Source: Rhodoblastus sp052145335
GTDB lineage: Bacteria; Pseudomonadota; Alphaproteobacteria; Rhizobiales; Beijerinckiaceae
Assembly: GCF_052145335.1 (NCBI RefSeq)
Contig: NZ_JBKQOU010000158.1
Span: 1-19,460 of the forward strand
Length of the DNA: 19,460 bases
Direction of reading: 5' to 3'
Below, in pieces: positions 1 through 6,222 of this stretch. A model generated the notes under the pieces. The model saw only the letters and a list, made by a program, of their open reading frames with translations, was not told the origin of the DNA and did no database searches. How positions within the stretch are numbered: position 1 is the stretch's first letter; each line of letters opens with the position of its first letter. A program made the translations under genes and the position numbers.

Positions 1-15
1 TTTATCAAACCGCAT
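1..15 (-). CDS. 5' end of an unidentified gene leaving the window
   Basis: On the minus strand an ATG at 15-13 opens MRFDK and then leaves the window. GGGGAA lies five bases upstream of the ATG, a good ribosome-binding site. Only five codons are visible, so the product cannot be named. The upstream region (16-150) holds a TTGACA hexamer on the same strand at 73-68, with a weak -10 such as CTTAAT at 48-43 (spacing 19), and an Irr-type iron-control palindrome at 123-139. If the start is real, the gene is probably iron-responsive. The reading frame is also open upstream of the ATG, so this start rests mainly on the ribosome-binding site. Confidence 0.35.
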
Positions 16-122
16 CTTGTTCCCCGAAGCTTCCCGCTGCGCATTAAGGCGTAGTCGCGGCATCCAATGTCAAGACACGGCCATAAACTGCTTCGGGCCT
101 GATGCAAATTGATGACAGTTCT

Positions 123-139
123 TTTAGAAAACTTCTAAA
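123..139. promoter_or_regulatory. Iron-control element (ICE, Irr-box-like palindrome)
   Basis: The 17 bases are TTTAGAA-AAC-TTCTAAA, a perfect inverted repeat with 7-bp arms and a 3-bp spacer. This equals the ICE consensus TTTAGAA-N3-TTCTAAA bound by the haem-responsive regulator Irr in Hyphomicrobiales (established knowledge). It lies about 50 bp upstream of the TTGACA hexamer serving the minus-strand gene that leaves the left edge, a position more usual for activation than repression. It could instead act on a plus-strand transcript ending at the adjacent terminator. Confidence 0.6.
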
Positions 140-150
140 CTAATGCTTCG

Positions 151-184
151 AACCCGGCGGTGGGGCGCCGCCGGGTTTTATTGT
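151..184 (+). terminator. Strong Rho-independent terminator
   Basis: AACCCGGCGG at 151-160 pairs perfectly with CCGCCGGGTT at 168-177 around a 7-base loop, giving a 10-bp GC-rich stem. A T-rich run follows (TTATTGTTTT), so it works on the plus strand. On the minus strand the stem is followed by mixed sequence. No plus-strand gene is visible between 16 and 150, so what it terminates is unclear. Confidence 0.8.
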
Positions 185-261
185 TTTCATCTGCGATCAA
201 CGACGATGGCCGTGTCCGCCGTGACGCGTGACCATGCGGGCGTCTACGGAAGCGAGGTCCA

Positions 262-600
262 TCATTTGCCGATCTCGCGGCTGACGCCGTTTTCCTGCTG
301 GTTCAGCGAGCGTTGCTCGGCATGGGTGATGTGGCCGTGATTTTGCGCCGCCATGAAACGCTCCTCGTGTCGGATCGTGCGATCCTGACGGCGCAGCGCA
401 TGGGCCTTTCCGCGGGAAATCTCGCCCTGGCGCACTTCGCTGTCAATGCGATGGTTCTGGTTGGCGAGGCGATGGTTGATTTCCGCGCGGCGCGGATGGC
501 TTTCCGTCCAGGTGGACGCCGACGCCGCTCCCGCCAGGCCGAAAACAGCGACGAAGGCGGCGGCGGCGCCCATGCGGAGGGATTTGCTGGAAAGGTTCAT
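262..600 (-). CDS. Small exported basic protein, function unknown
   Basis: The product is 112 aa. It opens with a Sec-type signal peptide: MNLSSKSLR, then a hydrophobic stretch ending AGAASAS, with cleavage likely near residue 29. The mature part is very polar, with alternating Arg, His, Asn, Gln and Glu, no cysteine and a helical pattern (HPRRAEINHRLANQNHRI). It matches a family of short periplasmic proteins seen widely in alphaproteobacteria and usually annotated as hypothetical; I know of no established function. The ATG at 600 is chosen because GGAGA lies just upstream and the signal peptide begins there; longer in-frame starts would bury the signal. It follows the methyltransferase on the same strand after a 109-bp gap. 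Confidence 0.75.
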   Translation of the reverse strand: MNLSSKSLRMGAAAAFVAVFGLAGAASASTWTESHPRRAEINHRLANQNHRIDSEVRQGEISRGKAHALRRQDRTIRHEERFMAAQNHGHITHAEQRSLNQQENGVSREIGK

Positions 601-709
601 TTTGGTCTCCATCAACGAGGCGTCAGGTTCGCGCCTGTGAGGGGAGATTGCCGCCGGCGGCCTGAACCGGATCAAAACGACCTGTTCATCAAAGGTTTAG
701 CTTCGCCGC

Positions 710-1381
710 TCACCAAAGGCCGGGAACGAGCCGCCAGGTCCGGGCGCAAAAGGCTCGGTATTGGGCGCCGAATTCGTCGAGCAGCAGGCGCTCTTCCGAT
801 TTGATGCGGGCGACCAGCGGCGGGATCAGCAGCGCCGTCACGAGGAGGCCGAGCCCGGACCGGAAGGCCAGCGACCAGCCGAGCGAATTGAGCAGCAATC
901 CGAGATAGGAGGGGTTGCGGATGGTGTTGTAAATGCCGTCGGTAACGAGCTTGTGTCCTGGCTGGATCGCGACGAGGCCGCTGAACCTCTCGCCGAGCAC
1001 GACCACCGGCCACAGCCGCAGCCAGCCGCCGAAGACGAAAAGCGCGACGCCGAACCAGCGCAGGGCGTCGCCGTCGAGCGTCCAGAAATCCCTGCGGTCG
1101 CTCCACGCCGGCAGAAAAGCGTTGATCAGGCCTAGGATCGCGAAAACCGGCAGCACCCAGCGATTGCCGCGGTCCTCGCGCAGGCCCGGAGAGAGATTGC
1201 CGCCGCAAAACAACGAGGCGAAGGCCATGACGAAAAACGCCAAAGTCAAAGTCGAAAGCGCCGGGTGCGTAAAATAGGGCTCTATGCCGCCCCAACCCCA
1301 GATCGCCAGCGCCAGATAAAAGGCGGAGCCTGCCATCACGGACAGAGCGCGCGACAGAGACAGGCGCGCGCTTGCGGTCAT
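710..1381 (-). CDS. ICMT/PEMT-family membrane methyltransferase
   Basis: This 223-aa protein is an integral membrane methyltransferase of the isoprenylcysteine carboxyl methyltransferase / phospholipid N-methyltransferase type. It has about five hydrophobic segments: near residues 15-35, 40-60, 75-92, 105-125 and a pair near 165-190. The family signature sits in the C-terminal half: GHKLVTDGIYNTIRNPSYLG, then a hydrophobic hairpin, then RIKSEERLLLDEFGAQY. This region binds S-adenosylmethionine in structurally known relatives. The methyl acceptor cannot be deduced; bacterial members act on lipids or small hydrophobic molecules. GGAG lies nine bases before the ATG. It starts 16 bp after the FmdB-type gene and is probably co-transcribed with it. 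Confidence 0.85.
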   Translation of the reverse strand: MTASARLSLSRALSVMAGSAFYLALAIWGWGGIEPYFTHPALSTLTLAFFVMAFASLFCGGNLSPGLREDRGNRWVLPVFAILGLINAFLPAWSDRRDFWTLDGDALRWFGVALFVFGGWLRLWPVVVLGERFSGLVAIQPGHKLVTDGIYNTIRNPSYLGLLLNSLGWSLAFRSGLGLLVTALLIPPLVARIKSEERLLLDEFGAQYRAFCARTWRLVPGLW

Positions 1382-1397
1382 GGCGGTATACTCCGAT

Positions 1398-1625
1398 CTA
1401 GCCGAACATCGAGGCGCCGGGGCAGGCGGCGCAGGCAGGTCCGGCGCCGGCGTTGGAACAGGCCGGCGCGTCGCTGTCGCCGCCCTTGGCCGGCGAGGCG
1501 ATCAGCGACAATTGCTGCTCAAGCTCGGCGCTGTTGCAGGACGGGCAGGTCGGCTGCTCGCCGGAACGCACCAGAGTCTCAAAGGTTTCGCTGCATTTTT
1601 TGCACTGATAGCCGTAGATCGGCAT
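1398..1625 (-). CDS. FmdB-family zinc-ribbon protein
   Basis: The 75-aa protein begins MPIYGYQC and carries the FmdB/CxxC_CxxC zinc ribbon: C8-X2-C11 and C27-X2-C30, four cysteines expected to hold one zinc. The family was named for a putative regulator near formamidase genes, but most members have no proven role. The C-terminal tail is unusual, with four extra cysteines (PACSNAG...ACAACPG) in a Gly/Ala-rich context, so a second metal site is possible. The ATG at 1625 is preferred over a TTG two codons earlier because GGCGAGG lies seven bases before it. The methyltransferase gene follows 16 bp downstream. Confidence 0.85.
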   Translation of the reverse strand: MPIYGYQCKKCSETFETLVRSGEQPTCPSCNSAELEQQLSLIASPAKGGDSDAPACSNAGAGPACAACPGASMFG

Positions 1626-1804
1626 GTTCAAACCTCGCCTGAACGAAGGAGCTTAAAATTGTCGGAAGTTGGAGCGGGCGATAAGAAAGAAACTCACGAC
1701 GCGCGGCCGCTGTCGCTCCATCAGACGCCGGCCATTTATTACCAAATAGCTGGCCAATCAAGGGGTTTCGCTCGAGCGCGACTTTGCTTGCCGCACGCGT
1801 GAGC

Positions 1805-2554
1805 TCAGCCGGCTGCGCCGGCGGGTTGCTGCTCCAGATCCCACTGGCAGATGCGGTAACCGCCCTTTCGCAGCTTGAGATCCACATGAACATGGGCTTC
1901 GTGGTAGCCGTCCGACCCCGGCCCAAGCACCGTGGTGAAGCGCGCACAAGCGCTTTCGCGAATTTGCGTCATGAAATCGAGAGCTTTGTTCCCGTGCTCG
2001 ATGGAGAGCGTTTTGCCGTCACGCAGTCCGAAGCCGATCAGATCAAAAGCATTGCCGATGCTGTGTTCACTGGCGATAGCGCCGCTCACGCGGTTGCGGC
2101 CACGGCACTCATAACCGCCGCCTCCGTAGATCTTGACAAGGCCGCCGCCGACCGTCCTGGCGAGCGGCGCGATGTCCTCTCGCACCCAATCTGCGATGGC
2201 TTCGGCCAAGTCGCATCGCACGAGAGGTTGCGAGTCCAGGGGAACTCGCGCGCCGTCGGTAAGAACGATGGCCTCGAGCTTCAAAGGCGAAGCGATGCCG
2301 CATTGATCCTGCCCGCGCACCGGTTCGGTCAATACGGCGACGAGGCGCCCGGCCGTCATTACGCGTGTGCAGGCCGGATCAGGCGCAGGCGGCGGCACAG
2401 GCGCCGCCGTTTCGGGAGGCTGGTGAGGCGTCAAGTCTTTCGGGCGCGGAGGGGGCGTTGGAACTTCGGCGCCCGGCCTTGTCGATAGACGCGGCGATGA
2501 AAACGCGCCGCCTGAACAGACAAGCAAGATGAAGACGGCGAGCATGAGCGGCAT
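1805..2554 (-). CDS. Extensin-like exported protein (Extensin-like_C domain)
   Basis: The 249-aa product begins MPLMLAVFILLVCSGGAFSS, a signal peptide or lipobox-like leader (LVCS gives a possible lipidation cysteine). A Pro-rich linker follows (about residues 25-65, with TPPPRPKD and PVPPPAPDP). The rest is the Extensin-like C-terminal domain found in proteobacteria, recognisable from CGIASPLKLEAI, YECRGRNR, SEHSIGNAFDL and GYHEAHVHVDL. The conserved H and D residues resemble those of D-Ala-D-Ala carboxypeptidase-type metallopeptidases, so a cell-wall role is likely, but no activity is established. The ATG overlaps the stop of the L,D-transpeptidase gene by one base (TGATG), which fixes the start and implies translational coupling. 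Confidence 0.85.
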   Translation of the reverse strand: MPLMLAVFILLVCSGGAFSSPRLSTRPGAEVPTPPPRPKDLTPHQPPETAAPVPPPAPDPACTRVMTAGRLVAVLTEPVRGQDQCGIASPLKLEAIVLTDGARVPLDSQPLVRCDLAEAIADWVREDIAPLARTVGGGLVKIYGGGGYECRGRNRVSGAIASEHSIGNAFDLIGFGLRDGKTLSIEHGNKALDFMTQIRESACARFTTVLGPGSDGYHEAHVHVDLKLRKGGYRICQWDLEQQPAGAAG

Positions 2555-3561
2555 CAGCGGCCGCCATGAAGCTCTCGATCGGCCGGTCGGGACGTCGTCT
2601 CGAGGAAGTCCACCGGCGTGCCCTTCTGCGCTGCGGAAGCAAGAGCGAGGGCGTCCCAATTGGTAAGGCGGATGCATCCGTGCGACTGCGTCTTGCCGAT
2701 GGCGCCCGGCTGCGGCGTTCCGTGAATGCCGTATCCTCTCTCCGACAGGCCGATCCACACCAGGCCGACGGGATTGTTGGGGCCGGGCCTTATGGTGAAG
2801 GGGCGCTTGGCGTGAACGCCTTTGAACTTGTAGCGCGGGTCGTAGCGGTAGGTCGGATTCTGCCTTACTCCGACGATGCGCAGCGTGCCGCTTGGCGCGG
2901 GTTTTTCCGTGCTCCCGATGCTCGCCGGGTAGGTCGCCAGCAGCGCGCCGTCTTTGCCAAAAGCCCGAAGAAGGTGGGCGCCCTTGTCGACCTCGATCCG
3001 CGAAGCCTTCTGCGGCGGGTCATTGGTCCCGACGTTGGCGACGACGATCTCGTGGCCGGCGTCCTGGAAAGTCTCGCCCGGATTGAGAGACTGAAGCAGC
3101 CGCTCGCTCATGTGAAATTTTTCCGCGAGCGCCTCCCGCGCGCTGCCGTAGGAAAGCCTCGGCAGCTTGTTCATAGCCTCGAGCTGGCGCGGGATATGGC
3201 GAGCGAAAGGCCCTCGCACATCTTCATCTGCAATCCGGTATCGCGTGAGAACGGGCTCTGAGCTGGTCGCGGCGAGAGCGCGCCATGTCGCTTCGGTCAA
3301 ATCCCCGGCCCGAGCAGCGCCGTGAACCGCCGCGAAGGCAGTGAGCGCCTTCTTGAAATTATCTCCCGACCTGCCGTCGATCTCGCCGGGCGAAAATCGC
3401 GCGCGATCGAGCAGGACCTCCGCTTTTACCAGAAGGGCGGTTTGGTCGGTTTGCCCCGGCCGCCAGTCAGCGCTTTCGACGGATTGCGGATCGAGCGGAG
3501 CGGCCGCGTTGGCCGCCGCGACAAAAAACAGGAACGCGAACGTCGTCAACCGGGCAAGCAT
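2554..3561 (-). CDS. Exported L,D-transpeptidase (YkuD domain)
   Basis: This 335-aa protein should cross-link peptidoglycan or attach proteins to it in the periplasm. The start at 3561 gives a clean signal peptide (MLARLTTFAFLFFVAAANAA) and has GAGAGG nine bases upstream; an earlier ATG at 3603 lacks both. After the signal comes a PG_binding_1-like helical segment (about residues 40-80, FSPGEIDGRSGDNFKKAL), then a LysM-like stretch (about 135-175, YGSAREALAEKFHMSERLL). The YkuD catalytic domain covers about 185-320. Its active-site signature is HGTP followed by SHGCIRL, with the nucleophile at C296 and the histidine at H294. The stop overlaps the start of the extensin-like gene, so both cell-wall proteins are made from one message. 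Confidence 0.93.
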   Translation of the reverse strand: MLARLTTFAFLFFVAAANAAAPLDPQSVESADWRPGQTDQTALLVKAEVLLDRARFSPGEIDGRSGDNFKKALTAFAAVHGAARAGDLTEATWRALAATSSEPVLTRYRIADEDVRGPFARHIPRQLEAMNKLPRLSYGSAREALAEKFHMSERLLQSLNPGETFQDAGHEIVVANVGTNDPPQKASRIEVDKGAHLLRAFGKDGALLATYPASIGSTEKPAPSGTLRIVGVRQNPTYRYDPRYKFKGVHAKRPFTIRPGPNNPVGLVWIGLSERGYGIHGTPQPGAIGKTQSHGCIRLTNWDALALASAAQKGTPVDFLETTSRPADRELHGGR

Positions 3562-3675
3562 GTGAGAAAACCTCTCGGTCCGGTCAACGCGTCGAAAAAA
3601 CATATTGTTCCGGCGATGTGGCCGCAGCAGCTGTGAGGGGCCGCGGCGACCGTCAAGGCAAGGGGTCGCGCGCAA

Positions 3676-5235
3676 TTACTCGTTGGAAATCATTTTCCGC
3701 GCCGCATCGCGCAAAGCGGCGCGCGAAGAATCGACGGCGTAGAACATATGGCCGCCGGGCAAAGCGAGGAAGCCGATGCGATCCGGCGCGCCGACAGGGG
3801 GGCCCAGATCCAGCAAAAGCTTGTTGGCGTAATAGGGCGCCACCAGATCGTAGAGCCCTTGCGCCACCAGGATTTTGAGACGCGGGTCGAGCGCCTGCGC
3901 CCGGCGCAGATCGGTCATGGCCTCCAGGCTCCGTCGCCGCGAACCCCAATTCCAGCTTTCCGACACACGATCGTTGAGAATCTCGTATCTTGCCTCCACC
4001 GGCCATTTCAATTTCTCGATGGCCAATACCGTCATCGCCGTGGCCAGCGGCGCGCGCAGTCCGTCGAGCACCGGGTCGGACCATTCCTGCGGTCGCCGGC
4101 CCGGCGTCGCATTGGCCTCCATCATCGCTCCGTCATAAAGGCTGGCGATGGTGCGCCCGCTCGGATCGGCCTCGAAAACCCAGTCGCCGGCGCCGATGCG
4201 GCCTTGCAGGTGGCGTACGCGCTCCGGCGCGAGCCCGGTCAAACCCGCAACTTTGCCGGCGATTCGCTCCTGCGCAGCCGCGTCGCGCGGCCCGCGCAGC
4301 AGATCCGCCAGATAATCGCCGCTGGCGTAGCTTTCGGCGTCGGCGACTTCCGAGCGATCTTTTGCGTCGCGATGGCTGGCGGCGAGGGAGGGCAAGCGCG
4401 CGGCGTCCGCCAGCGGATTGTTGCGCCCGTCCATCCAGCCGAAATCCAGGGCTGGAGAAAGCAGGATGAGGCCATCGACGCCGATATTCTCGCTTTCCTG
4501 CAATGCGCGCGCGACTTTCGGCGCGCGAAAACCGCCGTAACTTTCACCGACCAGGAATTTCGGACAATCAAGCTTTCTGGCCTGTTGCAGCCAGCGGCGC
4601 ACAACGCTGGCCAACAGTTCCACGTCACCCTCGACGGACCATAATTTTTTGCGCGCCGCCTCATTGCCCGCGAGGCGTGAAAAGCCGGCGCCGGGGGGAT
4701 CGATGAAAACAAGATCGGCGAAATCAAGCCAGCTTTCGCGATTGTCCGACACGACAGGCGGCGCCGAAGGAGCCTGCGCCGCGCCCGTCAGCGGCAGGCG
4801 CCATGGACCCAGGGCGCCGAGGTCGAGCCAGGCCGAACCCGCTCCCGGGCCGCCATTGAAGGCAAAGACAACGGGGCGGCAGGCGCTCGTCTCCGGCTTG
4901 TCGTCGCGCGCCGTGAGGATGAAAGCCGTCGTCACGACTTCCGCTAAAAGCTCGCCCGATGACTCGTCCCTGATCGGCATCGCGCCGATTCCGGCCTTGA
5001 ATTTGAGGACGCGGCCGCCGAGGTCGACCGTTTGCTCGGTGATTGCGGGCGGCGGCAATCGGTCACGGTCCGCGTTTGAATGAGCGTCTTTGCTGCTGGC
5101 GGCGGCGGGCGCGTCTTCCGCCAGAGCGGGCCTCGCGGCGCCCGACCAGGCAGGGAAAAAAAGCGCAAGGCAGACGATCGTGCGCGCGCTGGCCGGCAGG
5201 AGGACGCCGAAATAGCTTTCTGCCTGTCGTTTCAT
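3676..5235 (-). CDS. Exported serine carboxypeptidase, peptidase family S10
   Basis: The 519-aa product is an S10 carboxypeptidase with an alpha/beta-hydrolase fold, expected to remove C-terminal residues from peptides in the periplasm. A signal peptide spans about residues 1-39 (hydrophobic core TIVCLALFFPAW, cleavage near ALA-ED). Family motifs in order are FNGGPGAGSAW (oxyanion region), DPPGAGFS, and GESYGGFRAPK with nucleophile S232. The Asp is in YDLVAP (about D463) and the His in LPGGHMFY (about H496), giving a complete triad. The ATG at 5235 is chosen because the signal peptide starts just after it; the ribosome-binding site is weak. The L,D-transpeptidase gene follows after 114 bp, so joint transcription is possible but not shown. 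Confidence 0.92.
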   Translation of the reverse strand: MKRQAESYFGVLLPASARTIVCLALFFPAWSGAARPALAEDAPAAASSKDAHSNADRDRLPPPAITEQTVDLGGRVLKFKAGIGAMPIRDESSGELLAEVVTTAFILTARDDKPETSACRPVVFAFNGGPGAGSAWLDLGALGPWRLPLTGAAQAPSAPPVVSDNRESWLDFADLVFIDPPGAGFSRLAGNEAARKKLWSVEGDVELLASVVRRWLQQARKLDCPKFLVGESYGGFRAPKVARALQESENIGVDGLILLSPALDFGWMDGRNNPLADAARLPSLAASHRDAKDRSEVADAESYASGDYLADLLRGPRDAAAQERIAGKVAGLTGLAPERVRHLQGRIGAGDWVFEADPSGRTIASLYDGAMMEANATPGRRPQEWSDPVLDGLRAPLATAMTVLAIEKLKWPVEARYEILNDRVSESWNWGSRRRSLEAMTDLRRAQALDPRLKILVAQGLYDLVAPYYANKLLLDLGPPVGAPDRIGFLALPGGHMFYAVDSSRAALRDAARKMISNE

Positions 5236-5530
5236 CTTCGCCCGTGGATTCTCCGCCAATCGTCGCGGTCGAATGAAAAGGTCATTATTCCCGGTTCGTC
5301 CGCAGTTCCGAAGTCGGCTGTCTTCGAGATAATGGCGGGATTTCCGGCTGCAATACAACTGCGACTTCTCCGGTTATGGCGCGGCGAGATCCTGAGATCT
5401 CCATCATGCCACGTCGAACCTTGCTTCGCCCGCTGAAAAACGGGCGCCGAGCGCGATTACGTTCAAATGTTTCGATGACATTCGGCCGCGCCGCGGGCAC
5501 GGATGAACGAAAGCTGATCAGCCACAAAAA

Positions 5531-5545
5531 TTGTGCAGCGCACAA
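5531..5545. promoter_or_regulatory. TTGTGC-AGC-GCACAA palindrome upstream of the phasin gene
   Basis: This is a perfect 6-bp inverted repeat with a 3-base centre, 112 bp before the phasin ATG. It resembles the TGC...GCA-type sites described for the PHB regulator PhaR in alphaproteobacteria (from memory, so only suggestive). A weak promoter, TTGCGC at 5551-5556 and TAGGTT at 5574-5579, lies just downstream, where a bound repressor could block it. The rest of the 421-bp stretch 5236-5656 between the S10 gene and the phasin shows no convincing gene. Confidence 0.4.
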
Positions 5546-5656
5546 ATTTATTGCGCTGCGATGGGCATTAAATTAGGTTGAAGCCTTGCCGGGGCGATTG
5601 CTCGCGCCTTGTGATGGGGCCGGCGGCAAAGTTTCCAATCCAAAGGAATCAACTTG

Positions 5657-6067
5657 ATGTCCGACGCTTCGTTCAAGATCCCCGCCGAATTTTCCGCGGA
5701 TGAAGCCCGCAAAATAGCCGAAAAGGGCGTCGCCCAAACCCGTGAAACCATCGAAAAACTCAATGCGGCGGCAAAAAATGCTCTCGGCGCGTTCGACGCC
5801 AGCGCGTCGATCGTCGCCACGGGTTTTTCGGAATTCAAGGCCAAGGCGTTTGAGGCTTTCCAGGCCAACACCGCTTTGACTTTCGAATATTTTGAAGCGC
5901 TGGCCGGAACCAGGACTGTTTCCGACGCCGTCGCCCTGGCCCCCGCGCACGCCAGCAAGCAATTCGAGGCCTTGAAGGACCAGACCAAGGATCTTTCGTC
6001 GCTGGCGCAGAAGATCGCGCAGGAGTCAGCCGAACCGCTCAAGGCGGTCATCGGCAAGACATTCTAG
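5657..6067 (+). CDS. Phasin (PHB granule-associated protein)
   Basis: The 136-aa protein is a Phasin_2-type phasin that should coat polyhydroxybutyrate granules. It is almost wholly amphipathic helix with no cysteine. Family features are the opening FSADEARKIAEKGVAQTRET, the central ATGFSEFKAKAFEAFQANT, and the C-terminal KDQTKDLSSLAQKIAQESAEPLK. The ATG at 5657 follows AAGGA by nine bases; a TTG directly before it is less likely. It is transcribed alone, divergently from the S10 gene, with a candidate PhaR-like operator upstream. A GC-rich hairpin follows the stop. Its presence indicates PHB storage in the host. It has no obvious functional link to the adjacent defence genes. Confidence 0.92.
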   Translation: MSDASFKIPAEFSADEARKIAEKGVAQTRETIEKLNAAAKNALGAFDASASIVATGFSEFKAKAFEAFQANTALTFEYFEALAGTRTVSDAVALAPAHASKQFEALKDQTKDLSSLAQKIAQESAEPLKAVIGKTF

Positions 6068-6088
6068 CCGCTAACCTGAATTCGCATT

Positions 6089-6114
6089 CGGCGCCGGAGA
6101 AAAAGCGGGCGCCG
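6089..6114 (+). terminator. GC hairpin after the phasin gene, no T-run
   Basis: CGGCGCC (6089-6095) can pair with GGCGCCG (6108-6114) around a 12-base loop, 22 bp after the phasin stop. No T-tract follows, so it may be a weak or Rho-assisted terminator, or an RNA 3' end stabiliser. Confidence 0.35.
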
Positions 6115-6148
6115 GCCAAACATAATGACGAGTTTCTAAGTGTTCGTT

Positions 6149-6176
6149 TTGTTCAAGGCGACGCCCTGAGTATTCT
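6149..6176 (+). promoter_or_regulatory. Candidate promoter of the zor operon
   Basis: TTGTTC (6149-6154) and TATTCT (6171-6176) are separated by 16 bp, a plausible sigma-70-type promoter that would start transcription about 40 bases before the zorA ATG. Between it and the ATG the 9-mer CGGGACAAA occurs twice in tandem (6200-6208 and 6209-6217). The second copy provides a GGGA ribosome-binding site about eight bases before the ATG. Confidence 0.35.
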
Positions 6177-6222
6177 TGGCCTGAAGCGTTTATGACCACC
6201 GGGACAAACGGGACAAAACTTG

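Noticed and set aside
650..661. Perfect 12-bp palindrome GCCGCCGGCGGC between the small exported protein and the methyltransferase
   Set aside because: It is simple GC-rich self-complementary sequence without a T-run, expected by chance in such DNA.
5285..5576. Possible small genes on either strand between the S10 gene and the phasin
   Set aside because: Composition is not protein-like, no ribosome-binding sites, and the stretch contains regulatory-looking AT-rich sequence instead.
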